A DNA stretch of 64,000 bases from Medicago truncatula (lineage: Eukaryota > Streptophyta > Magnoliopsida > Fabales > Fabaceae): contig NC_053045.1 of the NCBI RefSeq assembly GCF_003473485.1, positions 38,662,494 to 38,726,493 of the forward strand. Reading direction: 5' to 3'. The notes beneath the pieces are model-generated. The model made no database searches, was not told the DNA's origin, and was given only the letters and a program-made list of their open reading frames with translations. Of the stretch, positions 46,131-55,580 are shown piece after piece; position 1 is the first letter of the stretch; each line of letters begins with the position of its first letter. A program made the translations under genes and the position numbers.

Positions 46131-49100
46131 GTGGCTCGTGCTCAGAAGGTCTACGAACCTGATAGAATCGATCGAACCAGAGAGTACAGAAGAAGGAAAA
46201 GGGCTATGGAAGAAGAGAACGCTCAGCTTCGCACCGAATTAGCCACTCTAAGGGAGGAATTGGCTAAAGCTAATGACGTCATGACTGCTCTGCTAGCTGC
46301 TCAAGAGCAATCAGCTACAGCTATCCCTACAACCACAGCTGCACCGGTGACTACAAGCGTGCTCCCAACCACTTCTGCGGACACTCGCTTTGCTATGCCA
46401 GTGGGGTTTCCGTATGGGCTTCCACCGTTCTTCACTCCCAGTACTGCAGCGGGCACTTCGAGCACTGCTAACAATGTTCTGATCTCTGCAACAAATGCTG
46501 CCTCCATCAATGCTACTTTGCCACAAACAACAGCGGCTGTCACTGAGCCTCTTGTGCATACCCTGCCCCAAGGTGTTAACATCAACACACAGCACGGAAG
46601 TATCCCCGTAACCAAGACCATGGAAGAGATGATGGAGGAACTTGCTAAAGAACTCCGTCATGAGATCAAGGCCAATCGAGGGAATGCGGACTTTTTCAAA
46701 ACTCAAGATCTTTGCTTAGTGTCAAAAGTGGATGTTCCTAAAAAGTTCAAAATTCCGGATTTCGACCGGTACAACGGGCTAACTTGCCCTCAAAACCACA
46801 TCATCAAATACGTCCGAAAGATGGGCAATTACAAAGACAATGATTCCCTTATGATCCACTGTTTTCAGGATAGTTTGATGGAGGATGCCGCTGAGTGGTA
46901 TACTAGTTTGAGCAAGAATGACATCCATACCTTTGATGAATTAGCCGCTGCTTTCAAGAGCCACTACGGGTTTAACACTCGATTGAAGCCGAATAGGGAG
47001 TTTCTCAGGTCCCTATCTCAAAAAAAGGAGGAAAGTTTCCGTGAATATGCGCAAAGGTGGAGAGGGGCAGCTGCCCGTATCACTCCTGCTTTAGATGAAG
47101 AAGAAATGACCCAGACATTCTTAAAAACCTTGAAGAAAGATTATGTTGAGAGGATGATCATCGCTGCCCCGAACAACTTTTCGGAGATGGTCACTATGGG
47201 AACCCGTCTTGAGGAAGCAGTCAGGGATGGAATCATTGTGTTTGAGAAAGCTGAATCTTCTACGAGTGCATCGAAGAGGTATGGTAATGGACACCACAAG
47301 AAGAAAGAAACGGAAGTGGGGATGATGTCAGCTGGAGCCGGTCAATCCATGGCTACTGTTGCACCTATCAATGCAGCTCAAATGCCTCCGTCATACCCAT
47401 ATATGCCGTATTCTCAGCATCCTTTCTTCCCGCCATTTTATCATCAGTACCCTCTGCCGCCGGGTCAACCTCAAGTGCCCGTCAATGCAATTGCCCAACA
47501 GATGAAACAACAGTTGCCGGTTCAACAACAACAACAACAACAACAGCAGCAGCAATATACCAGACCAACTTTTCCTCCTATACCAATGTTGTATGCAGAA
47601 CTTCTTCCAACTCTACTCCAGAGAGGGCATTGTACAACTAGACAGGGCAAGCCACCACCTGATCCGTTGCCTCCAAGGTTCAGGTCTGATCTCAAATGTG
47701 ACTTTCATCAAGGTGCCTTAGGTCATGATGTCGAGGGGTGTTATGCTTTGAAGTATATCGTGAAGAAACTCATTGATCAAGGGAAGCTGACTTTTGAGAA
47801 TAATGTTCCACATGTCCTCGACAATCCGCTACCAAATCATGCCGCTGTGAATATGATCGAAGTGTGTGAGGAAGCTCCTAGACTTGATGTCCGCAATGTC
47901 GCAACTCCTCTGGTGCCTCTGCACATCAAGCTGTGCAAAGCTTCTCTGTTCAGCCATGATCATGCCAAGTGTCTAGGATGCCTCCGTGATCCTTTGGGTT
48001 GCCATGCTGTTCAAGACGACATCCAAAGCTTGATGGATGATAATCTTCTGACTGTCAGTGATGTTTGCGTGGTCGTGCCAGTTTTTCACGATCCGCCTGT
48101 CAAGAGTGTACCTTTGAAGAAGTGTGCTGAGCCTTTGGTGATAAGGTTGCCAGGACCAATTCCTTATGTTTCGGACAAGGCAGTGCCATACAAGTACAAT
48201 GCTACTATGATAGAAAATGGAGTAGAGGTGCCTCTAGCCTCCTTTGCCACAGTAAGCAATATTGCCGAAGGGACTTCTGCAGCACTAAGAAGCGGGAAGG
48301 TTCGTCCGCCATTATTTCAGAAGAAGGTAGCTACGCCAATCACTCCACAAGTTGAAGAAGCAACTCCAACCGTCGTTTCACCCATTGCTACAGATATGAA
48401 TCAGCCAGGCAAGTCTATAGAGGATTCGAATTTAGATGAGATTCTGAGAATAATAAAGAGGAGCGACTACAAGATCGTTGATCAATTGCTGCAGACTCCT
48501 TCGAAGATATCTGTATTGTCATTGCTCTTGAGCTCCGAGGCTCACAGGAATACCTTGTTGAAAGTGCTGGAGCAGGCTTATGTTGACCACGAAGTTACGG
48601 TAGATCGTTTCGGTGGCATAGTGGGAAATATTACTGCTTGTAACAACCTCTGGTTTAGTGAAGAAGAGTTGCCGGAAGTGGGAAAGAGTCACAATCTGGC
48701 TTTGCACATCTCGGTGAATTGTAAATCAGACATGATATCAAATGTGTTGGTGGATACCGGTTCCTCTCTCAATGTAATGCCCAAGACGACTCTAGACCAG
48801 TTGAGCTACCATGGGACCCCGTTGAGGAGAAGTACTTTCTTGGTCAAAGCTTTTGATGGATCTCGAAAGAATGTGCTGGGAGAGATAGACTTGCCGATAA
48901 CCATTGGCCCTGAGAATTTCTTGGTTACTTTCCAAGTGATGGACATTAATGCATCCTACAGTTGCCTGCTGGGAAGACCGTGGATACACGATGCAGGTGC
49001 GGTTACTTCCACCTTACATCAGAAGTTGAAATTTGTGAAGAATGGAAAGCTCGTTACCATTCATGGTGAAGAGGCATACTTAGTCAGCCAGCTGTCTTCC

Positions 49101-49469
49101 TTTTCTTGTATTGAAGCAGGGTCTGCTGAAGGGACTGCTTTCCAAGGATTGACCATTGAAGGTGCGGAGCCTAAGAAAGCTGGGGCTGCTATGGCTTCAT
49201 TGAAAGATGCTCAGAAGGTTATCCAGGAAGGTCAGACTGCCGGATGGGGCAAGGTGATACAGCTCTGTGAGAACAAGCGTAAAGAAGGTCTCGGGTTCTC
49301 CCCGTCGTCAAGGGTTTCCTCAGGAGTCTTCCACAGTGCTGGGTTTGTTAATGCTGTCTCTGAAGAAGCAACTGGATCTGGTCTCAGGCCTGCATTTGTT
49401 ACACCAGGAGGCATTGCGAGAGATTGGGATGCCATTGACATTCCTTCAATCATGCATGTGTCCGAGTAA
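46131..49469 (+). CDS. Gag-protease region of the Ogre-like element
   Basis: The open frame runs from 46131 (GTG; in-frame TGA at 46125) to TAA at 49469; the first ATG is at 46206, 25 codons in. It begins with a basic, coiled-coil N-terminus (RTREYRRRKRAMEEENAQL) and an Ala/Thr-rich linker. The Gag core lies at about nt 46725-47240 (VPKKFKIPDFDRYNGLTCP, AAEWYTSLSKNDIHTFDELA, FREYAQRWRGAAARITPAL). A polyglutamine run follows at 47526-47556, then a Cys/His region (CDFHQGALGHDVEGCYALK). The aspartic protease has its catalytic DTGSS near 48753 and the partner LLGRPWIHDAGA near 48966. A G-patch-like GWGKVIQL..KEGLGFSPSS closes the frame. Splicing of the intron at 49466-49752 would replace the stop and fuse it to pol. 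Confidence 0.92.
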   Translation: MARAQKVYEPDRIDRTREYRRRKRAMEEENAQLRTELATLREELAKANDVMTALLAAQEQSATAIPTTTAAPVTTSVLPTTSADTRFAMPVGFPYGLPPFFTPSTAAGTSSTANNVLISATNAASINATLPQTTAAVTEPLVHTLPQGVNINTQHGSIPVTKTMEEMMEELAKELRHEIKANRGNADFFKTQDLCLVSKVDVPKKFKIPDFDRYNGLTCPQNHIIKYVRKMGNYKDNDSLMIHCFQDSLMEDAAEWYTSLSKNDIHTFDELAAAFKSHYGFNTRLKPNREFLRSLSQKKEESFREYAQRWRGAAARITPALDEEEMTQTFLKTLKKDYVERMIIAAPNNFSEMVTMGTRLEEAVRDGIIVFEKAESSTSASKRYGNGHHKKKETEVGMMSAGAGQSMATVAPINAAQMPPSYPYMPYSQHPFFPPFYHQYPLPPGQPQVPVNAIAQQMKQQLPVQQQQQQQQQQQYTRPTFPPIPMLYAELLPTLLQRGHCTTRQGKPPPDPLPPRFRSDLKCDFHQGALGHDVEGCYALKYIVKKLIDQGKLTFENNVPHVLDNPLPNHAAVNMIEVCEEAPRLDVRNVATPLVPLHIKLCKASLFSHDHAKCLGCLRDPLGCHAVQDDIQSLMDDNLLTVSDVCVVVPVFHDPPVKSVPLKKCAEPLVIRLPGPIPYVSDKAVPYKYNATMIENGVEVPLASFATVSNIAEGTSAALRSGKVRPPLFQKKVATPITPQVEEATPTVVSPIATDMNQPGKSIEDSNLDEILRIIKRSDYKIVDQLLQTPSKISVLSLLLSSEAHRNTLLKVLEQAYVDHEVTVDRFGGIVGNITACNNLWFSEEELPEVGKSHNLALHISVNCKSDMISNVLVDTGSSLNVMPKTTLDQLSYHGTPLRRSTFLVKAFDGSRKNVLGEIDLPITIGPENFLVTFQVMDINASYSCLLGRPWIHDAGAVTSTLHQKLKFVKNGKLVTIHGEEAYLVSQLSSFSCIEAGSAEGTAFQGLTIEGAEPKKAGAAMASLKDAQKVIQEGQTAGWGKVIQLCENKRKEGLGFSPSSRVSSGVFHSAGFVNAVSEEATGSGLRPAFVTPGGIARDWDAIDIPSIMHVSE

Positions 49470-49752
49470 TGTGTCTTGTTGCTTTAGCGCTTTGTTTTCA
49501 AAAATAACAATCATCTCGCTCTGCCCAAAGCGAGAGTGATATTTTCTGTAAGGGCATGTTTGTTTCGGCATTGCCGTTGATTAATAAAATTTTGTCGTTT
49601 CTTCCACGACTACTTTTTTTTAGTGCTTTTTTTCCCTTGGAAACAATGGTAATGCCAGAAAAAACCAAAACATCTGTATTTTCTTATTAATTTCAAAAAA
49701 ATCTGCATGAAAAAAAAAACTCTTCCTAAAATCATCCAATCATTATATGCAG
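49466..49752 (+). other. Intron between protease and reverse transcriptase
   Basis: The donor GTAATG overlaps the gag-pro stop (codon GAG TAA: GA|GTAA). The acceptor is TTATATGCAG|G at 49752. Joining gives GA+G = GAG and continues in the pol frame with TTG AAC CAT. Removing these 287 bases restores one Gag-Pro-Pol frame, as described for Ogre elements. The exact donor is my inference; other GT sites nearby fit less well. Confidence 0.75.
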
Positions 49753-52700
49753 GTTGAACCATAATAAACCCGTTGAACACAGTAATCTTACGGTTCCTCC
49801 AAGTTTTGATTTCCCTGTGTATGAAGCCGAAGATGAGGAAGGTGATGACATACCGTATGAGATCACTCGGTTACTTGAGCAAGAAAAGAAAGCCATTCAG
49901 TCTCACCAAGAAGAGATTGAGCTTATCAACATAGGTACCGAGGAAAACAAGCGAGAAATCAAGATTGGTGCTACTCTAGAGGAAGGGGTTAAACAGAAGA
50001 TCATCCAACTCCTCCGGGAATATCCGGATATTTTTGCATGGTCCTATGAAGATATGCCAGGTCTAGATCCTATGATTGTGGAGCATCGGATCCCCACCAA
50101 GCCTGAATGTCCTCCCGTCAGGCAGAAATTGAGAAGGACTCATCCTGATATGGCTCTCAAGATTAAGAGCGAGGTTCAAAAGCAAATTGATGCGGGTTTC
50201 CTCATGACAGTTGAGTACCCTGAATGGGTTGCTAATATTGTGCCCGTGCCAAAGAAGGATGGTAAAGTCCGGATGTGTGTTGACTTCAGAGACCTGAACA
50301 AAGCCAGTCCAAAAGACAACTTTCCATTACCTCATATTGATGTGCTTGTTGATAATACTGCTCAATCTAAGGTGTTCTCCTTCATGGACGGTTTTTCCGG
50401 CTATAATCAGATCAAAATGTCTCCTGAAGATAGAGAAAAGACATCTTTTATCACTCCATGGGGTACTTTCTGCTACAAAGTGATGCCGTTCGGCCTAATC
50501 AATGCTGGTGCTACCTACCAAAGGGGAATGACCACTCTGTTTCATGACATGATTCACAAAGAAGTTGAGGTATATGTGGATGACATGATTGTGAAGTCAG
50601 CAGATGAGGAGCAGCATGTTGAATATTTAACAAAGATGTTTGAAAGGTTGAGAAAATACAAGCTGCGATTGAATCCCAACAAATGTACATTCGGCGTCAG
50701 ATCCGGCAAGTTATTAGGCTTCATTGTCAGCCAAAAGGGCATTGAAGTCGATCCTGATAAAGTCCGGGCCATCCGAGAAATGCCAGCTCCACAGACAGAG
50801 AAGCAAGTCAGAGGTTTCCTGGGACGCTTGAATTACATCTCCCGATTCATATCTCATATGACTGCAACCTGCGGGCCGATCTTCAAGCTACTTAGAAAGA
50901 ACCAGCCTGTTGTATGGAATGATGAATGCCAAGAAGCTTTTGATAGCATCAAGAATTACCTGCTGGAACCACCTATCCTTGTCCCACCCGTGGAAGGAAG
51001 GCCTTTGATTATGTATTTGGCAGTATTTGATGAATCCATGGGATGCGTACTTGGTCAACAAGATGAAACCGGAAAGAAAGAACATGCTATCTACTATCTA
51101 AGCAAGAAGTTCACCGATTGTGAAACTCGGTATACAATGCTTGAGAAGACTTGTTGTGCTTTAGCTTGGGCTGCCAAACGCCTGCGTCATTACTTGGTGA
51201 ATCATACAACTTGGTTGATATCCAGAATGGATCCGATAAAGTATATCTTCGAGAAAGCTGCTGTCACTGGGAAGATTGCACGCTGGCAGATGCTTTTGTC
51301 TGAATATGATATTGTGTTCAAAGCTCAAAAGGCAATCAAAGGTAGCATTCTTGCCGATCATCTTGCTTACCAACCTCTTGATGACTATCAACCAATTGAA
51401 TTCGACTTCCCCGATGAAGAGATCATGTATTTGAAATCCAAAGACTGCGAAGAACCGTTGATTGATGAAGGTCCAGATCCCAATAGCAAGTGGGGTTTAG
51501 TCTTTGATGGTGCTGTCAATGCTTATGGTAAAGGAATCGGGGCAGTCATTGTATCCCCGCAGAGGCATCACATTCCTTTTACCGCCAGAATTCTGTTCGA
51601 ATGTACCAACAATATGGCTGAGTATGAAGCATGTATCTTTGGGATCGAGGAAGCAATTGACATGAGAATCAAACACCTCGACATCTATGGAGATTCCGCG
51701 CTCGTCATCAATCAGATAAAGGGTGAATGGGAGACCCACCATGCTAAGTTGATTCCTTATCGTGATTATGCGAGACGTTTGCTGACATATTTTACAAAGG
51801 TTGAGCTGCACCATATTCCTCGTGATGAGAACCAAATGGCTGATGCTCTTGCTACTCTATCCTCCATGTTTCGAGTAAACCATTGGAATGATGTGCCAAT
51901 AATCAAAGTGCAACGCCTTGAAAGACCTTCACATGTGTTTGCTATTGGGGATGTGATCGATCAGGCTGGTGAAAATGTGGTTGACTATAAACCCTGGTAC
52001 TACGACATCAAACAGTTCTTACTAAGCCGTGAGTATCCGCCGGGTGCTTCCAAACAAGATAAGAAGACCCTGAGAAGATTGGCCAGTAGATTCCGGTTAG
52101 ATGGAGATATTCTGTACAAGAGAAACTATGACATGGTATTGTTAAGGTGTGTTGATGAACATGAAGCAGAGCAGTTAATGCATGATGTACATGATGGTAC
52201 CTTCGGGACCCATGCTACAGGGCATACTATGTCAAGGAAGTTGTTACGAGCAGGTTACTACTGGATGACTATGGAGCATGATTGCTACCAGCACGCCAGA
52301 AAGTGCCACAAATGTCAAATCTATGCTGATAAGATTCATGTGCCTCCGCACGCTCTCAATGTTATGTCATCCCCATGGCCGTTCTCAATGTGGGGCATCG
52401 ACATGATTGGAAGAATTGAACCGAAGGCTTCAAATGGTCATCGTTTCATCTTAGTGGCAATTGACTACTTTACCAAATGGGTTGAAGCAGCATCTTATAC
52501 CAATGTGACCAAGCAAGTGGTAGCTAAGTTCATCAAGAACAACATCATCTGTCGATATGGTGTTCCCAGCAAGATTATTACCGACAATGGTACCAACCTG
52601 AACAACAATGTGGTGCAAGCTCTTTGTGAAGAATTCAAAATTGAGCATCATAACTCTTCTCCTTATAGACCTCAGATGAATGGCGCAGTTGAGGCCGCCA

Positions 52701-53242
52701 ACAAGAATATCAAGAGAATTGTCCAGAAGATGGTAACCACTTACAAGGACTGGCATGAGATGTTACCCTATGCTCTGCATGGCTACCGTACTACTGTGCG
52801 CAGTTCAACCGGGGCAACCCCTTTCTCTCTTGTATATGGTATGGAAGCGGTTCTTCCTTTGGAAGTGGAGATCCCATCTCTCCGTGTGATCATGGAAGCA
52901 AAGTTATCTGAGGCTGAATGGTGCCAGAGCCGGTATGACCAGTTGAATTTGATTGAGGAAAAACGTATGGATGCCATGGCTCGTGGACATTCATATCAAG
53001 CAAGAATGAAGACTGCCTTTGATAAGAAAGTTCATCCTCGAGAATTCAAGGTAGGGGAACTTGTATTGAAAAGGAGGATAAGCCAGCAACCCGACCCAAG
53101 GGGCAAGTGGACGCCTAACTATGAAGGTCCTTATGTTGTCAAGAAGGCCTTCTCCGGTGGTGCTTTAATTCTTACACACATGGATGGTGTAGAACTTCCA
53201 AATCCAGTGAATGCTGATATAGTCAAGAAATACTTTGCCTAG
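49753..53242 (+). CDS. Pol region: RT, RNase H, second RNase H, integrase
   Basis: 1162 open codons without an ATG start, consistent with expression by splicing from gag-pro. RT: VRMCVDFRDLNKASPKDNFP, FSFMDGFSGYNQIKM, and catalytic YVDD at nt 50573-50584. The RT-linked RNase H (about 50995-51360, LAVFDESMGCVLGQ, IYYLSKKFTDCETRYTMLEK) has lost the usual DH-type motif (reads LISRMDP). A second RNase H (about 51495-51860: GLVFDGAVNAYGKGIGAVI, NNMAEYEACIFGIEEA, YGDSALVINQIKGEWE, PRDENQMADALATL) has a full D-E-D-D set and is the archaeal-like aRNH typical of the Tat lineage. Integrase: zinc finger HATGHTMSRKLLR..CHKCQIY, then D (WGIDMIGRI), D (IITDNGTN), E (NGAVEAANKNIK), and a C-terminal GPYVVKKAFSGGAL module. 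Confidence 0.93.
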
Positions 53243-53264
53243 AAATATGAAAAGAACAGCGTGG

Positions 53265-53452
53265 TAGGTCGAAAACCCGAAAGGGCGGCCTAGGCAAAAA
53301 TGCGCTTCCCGGTGGATCGAAAACCCGAAAGGGCGGTCCAGGCAAAAATAAGGGACAAAAAAAAAACAAATATGAAAAGCTCGCTGAGATTGTAAACAAC
53401 TCAGGCAAGAATGAGCGTCTCGATGAGCCGAAAACCCGGAAGGGCGGTTCAT
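53265..53452 (+). repeat. GNRA-capped hairpin repeats, cluster 1 (three copies)
   Basis: Copies at 53265-53292, 53313-53340 and 53423-53452. Each is a 7-8-bp outer stem, then AAAA, CCC, a tetraloop, GGG and the closing strand. Stems: TAGGTCG/CGGCCTA, TGGATCG/CGGTCCA and ATGAGCCG/CGGTTCAT; loops GAAA, GAAA and GGAA. A downstream GGCAAAAATG-like tail follows copies 1 and 2. A decayed relative sits at about 53383-53403 (CTGAG..CTCAG). Confidence 0.85.
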
Positions 53453-53999
53453 ACAAAAATGAGATTGAAACAAAAGGCAAGTAACTATATCTGGCTAACC
53501 ACCGTCCCCCTTGGGGCATCTGCAGCTGTTAATGACTATCTTCATCAAAAGCTCCTACACTTGCGAATTCAAAGTTTCCAGGAAATGTAATGATTACTGT
53601 GTTCAATGTACCACCAACCAATAAAATTACCATTTTCCAAGCTTTGTGAATCCGTGGAGTCACGCCTTCGGCTGACCACCACTCTTATACATCAAATTGA
53701 GCCTGTGCTTTTGTTTAAAACTCTATTTTCTTCTATTTTCAAAGCTATATACAAATCATTTTCCTTCTATTTTGATAATGACAATGCTTGAAACAAACAT
53801 TTTGAAAATTGAAAACCTTTTGTCTATTTTGAAAAGCAAACCTGAGCAACAGGGTACTTTCAAATGAAACATGCATGAGCGAGAGTATGTTGATGTCTAT
53901 TTCAATATATGTTACAAGCAGGTTCTCCTCCAGGATAGTCTGTGGTCAATGGCAAGAATGAAAAAACAGAATGAAAATGCATGAAAATAAATGAGCTCG

Positions 54000-54142
54000 C
54001 TAAGTTGAAAACCCGAAAGGGCGGCTTAGGCAAAAATGAGCACCCCGCTGGATTGACAACCCGAAAGGGCAGTTCAGGCAAAAATGGGGCATTGAAAAGA
54101 ATTTATTTCCCCGGTGGATCGAAAACCCGAAAGGGCGATCCA
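54000..54142 (+). repeat. GNRA-capped hairpin repeats, cluster 2 (three copies)
   Basis: Copies at 54000-54029, 54048-54077 and 54115-54142 with the same plan as cluster 1. Stems: CTAAGTTG/CGGCTTAG, CTGGATTG/CAGTTCAG and TGGATCG/CGATCCA. All three loops are GAAA within CCC/GGG. The bulge is AAAA, ACAA and AAAA. GGCAAAAATG follows each. Confidence 0.85.
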
Positions 54143-54729
54143 GGCAAAAATGGGATGCAAAAAATGAATGAATGAAATTAAGAATATAACATGCAAAAAG
54201 CATTGACCACAGATGCAATGTCTACAACGTACCCAGCACTGAAATGCCCAGCACAACGGCGTTTTCCCCAGTAAAGTCTTCCAAGATTCTATCTCCAGCA
54301 AGTTGCATACCTGCCTGCCCTCAGCCTTGGCTCCGATACGTCTCCCAACGACGTCATCTCCAAAAAGGATTTCCAAGAATGTGTAATATAGCACGAGCCA
54401 CTACGTGCCCAATGATCTGATGTCTTGTCTTCCCCGTGAAGTCGTGCCTACAAAATGCCAACAGTCATGCATTACAAGCATTCATACATGTATAATCATG
54501 CATATTACGTACCCATGCATATTAATGAATCTGTTATATCATCCATGCATATTGCATTTCCAATGTCAACATCAGTCTCAATTCAATACTCATGTCAGGT
54601 TCTCTGTCAAAACCTTGTGAGCCAATAATATCGGTCAATTTCTACCTTTCAAATCAAATCGACGTCAAGTCAATCTCAATCTACATTTTGCCAACAAACC
54701 AATCCCCAGTGAATATGTTTCTGTTTGGT

Positions 54730-55295
54730 CAAGTGGCTAGTTCAAGTCCAAGAACAGCTTGTACCTATCAATTTGCTTATGTTATCGGTCGAGTGCCCAG
54801 CTCAATCCAAGAGCAGCTCGTACCTGTCAATATGTTTCCGTTTGGTCAAGTGGCTAGCTCGATCCAAGAGCAGCTTGTACCTGTCTATCTGTTTCTGTCC
54901 GGTGGAGTAACCAGTTCGCATCCAAGAACAAGCTCGCACCTGTCTATTTGCCTTGCTTTCAGTCGAGTAACTAGTTCGAATCCCTAAGAACAACTCGTAC
55001 CTGCCAATTTTACATGTTTTCAGTCGAGTCACCAGTTCGAATCCGTAAGAACAACTCGTACTTGCCAATTTTCTCTTTTTCCCAGTCGGGTCACCAGTTC
55101 GAATCCATAAGAACAACTCGCACTTTCCAATATCCCCAAGTGAGTTACCAGTTCGAATCCATAAGAACAACTCATGTTTGTCCAGTAACCTCTATCCCCT
55201 GTGAAGTGACCAGTTCGAATCCATAAGAACAACTCGCAGTTGTCTGTTTGTTTCATCCCCGGTCAAGTGGCTAGTTTGAATCCAAGAACAGCTTG
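54730..55295 (+). repeat. Ten tandem hairpin units, 55-63-base spacing
   Basis: Unit cores begin near 54730, 54790, 54847, 54904, 54964, 55024, 55086, 55141, 55204 and 55264. Each has an outer stem such as CAAG/CTTG, CGAG/CTCG, CGAGT/ACTCG or TGAGT/ACTCA, and an inner stem GTTC/GAAC or GCTC/GAGC around a loop containing ATCC(NT)AA. The ninth unit keeps the inner stem but has a weakened outer one. Confidence 0.85.
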
Positions 55296-55569
55296 TACCT
55301 GTCCAACTTGTTTCTAGTTTCCCGTTACTCTGCTATTCACTATCTTTGTCAATGTCCACCAATCCCGCAATGGATACGACATATTTTGTTAATTCCAATC
55401 CCCATGAGGTCTTGCATTCATAATCCAAATGATGCATGGCATGCATATTATTTGAAAATGGGTAGGCGTATTTTTACGTCCAAACACAGTGCAAATGCTA
55501 ATATTTAAGTATCTTCGTCCTGTCAAGCCAAAGACTCCGTCTCTTGACTCTCCAGACAAAGAAACTTAA

Positions 55570-55580
55570 ATAGGGGCAGC
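55570..55580 (+). other. Polypurine tract
   Basis: ATAGGGGCAGC directly abuts the 3' LTR at 55581, where plus-strand priming is expected. The AAATAGGGGCAGC|TG junction is the usual arrangement for this lineage. Confidence 0.75.

Larger units (their letters stand above)
53243..55567 (+). other. 2.3-kb untranslated region between pol and the 3' LTR
   Basis: No long frame. The region is built largely from two families of repeated hairpins (53265-53452, 54000-54142 and 54730-55295), separated by less repetitive sequence at 53460-53990 and 54150-54720. Tandem repeats downstream of pol are a known trait of Ogre elements. Confidence 0.8.

Noticed and set aside
53265..55295. The regular repeats with spacers look superficially like a CRISPR array
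   Set aside because: Repeats vary in sequence, spacing is uneven, the setting is a plant LTR retrotransposon, and the stems covary; nothing CRISPR-like is present.
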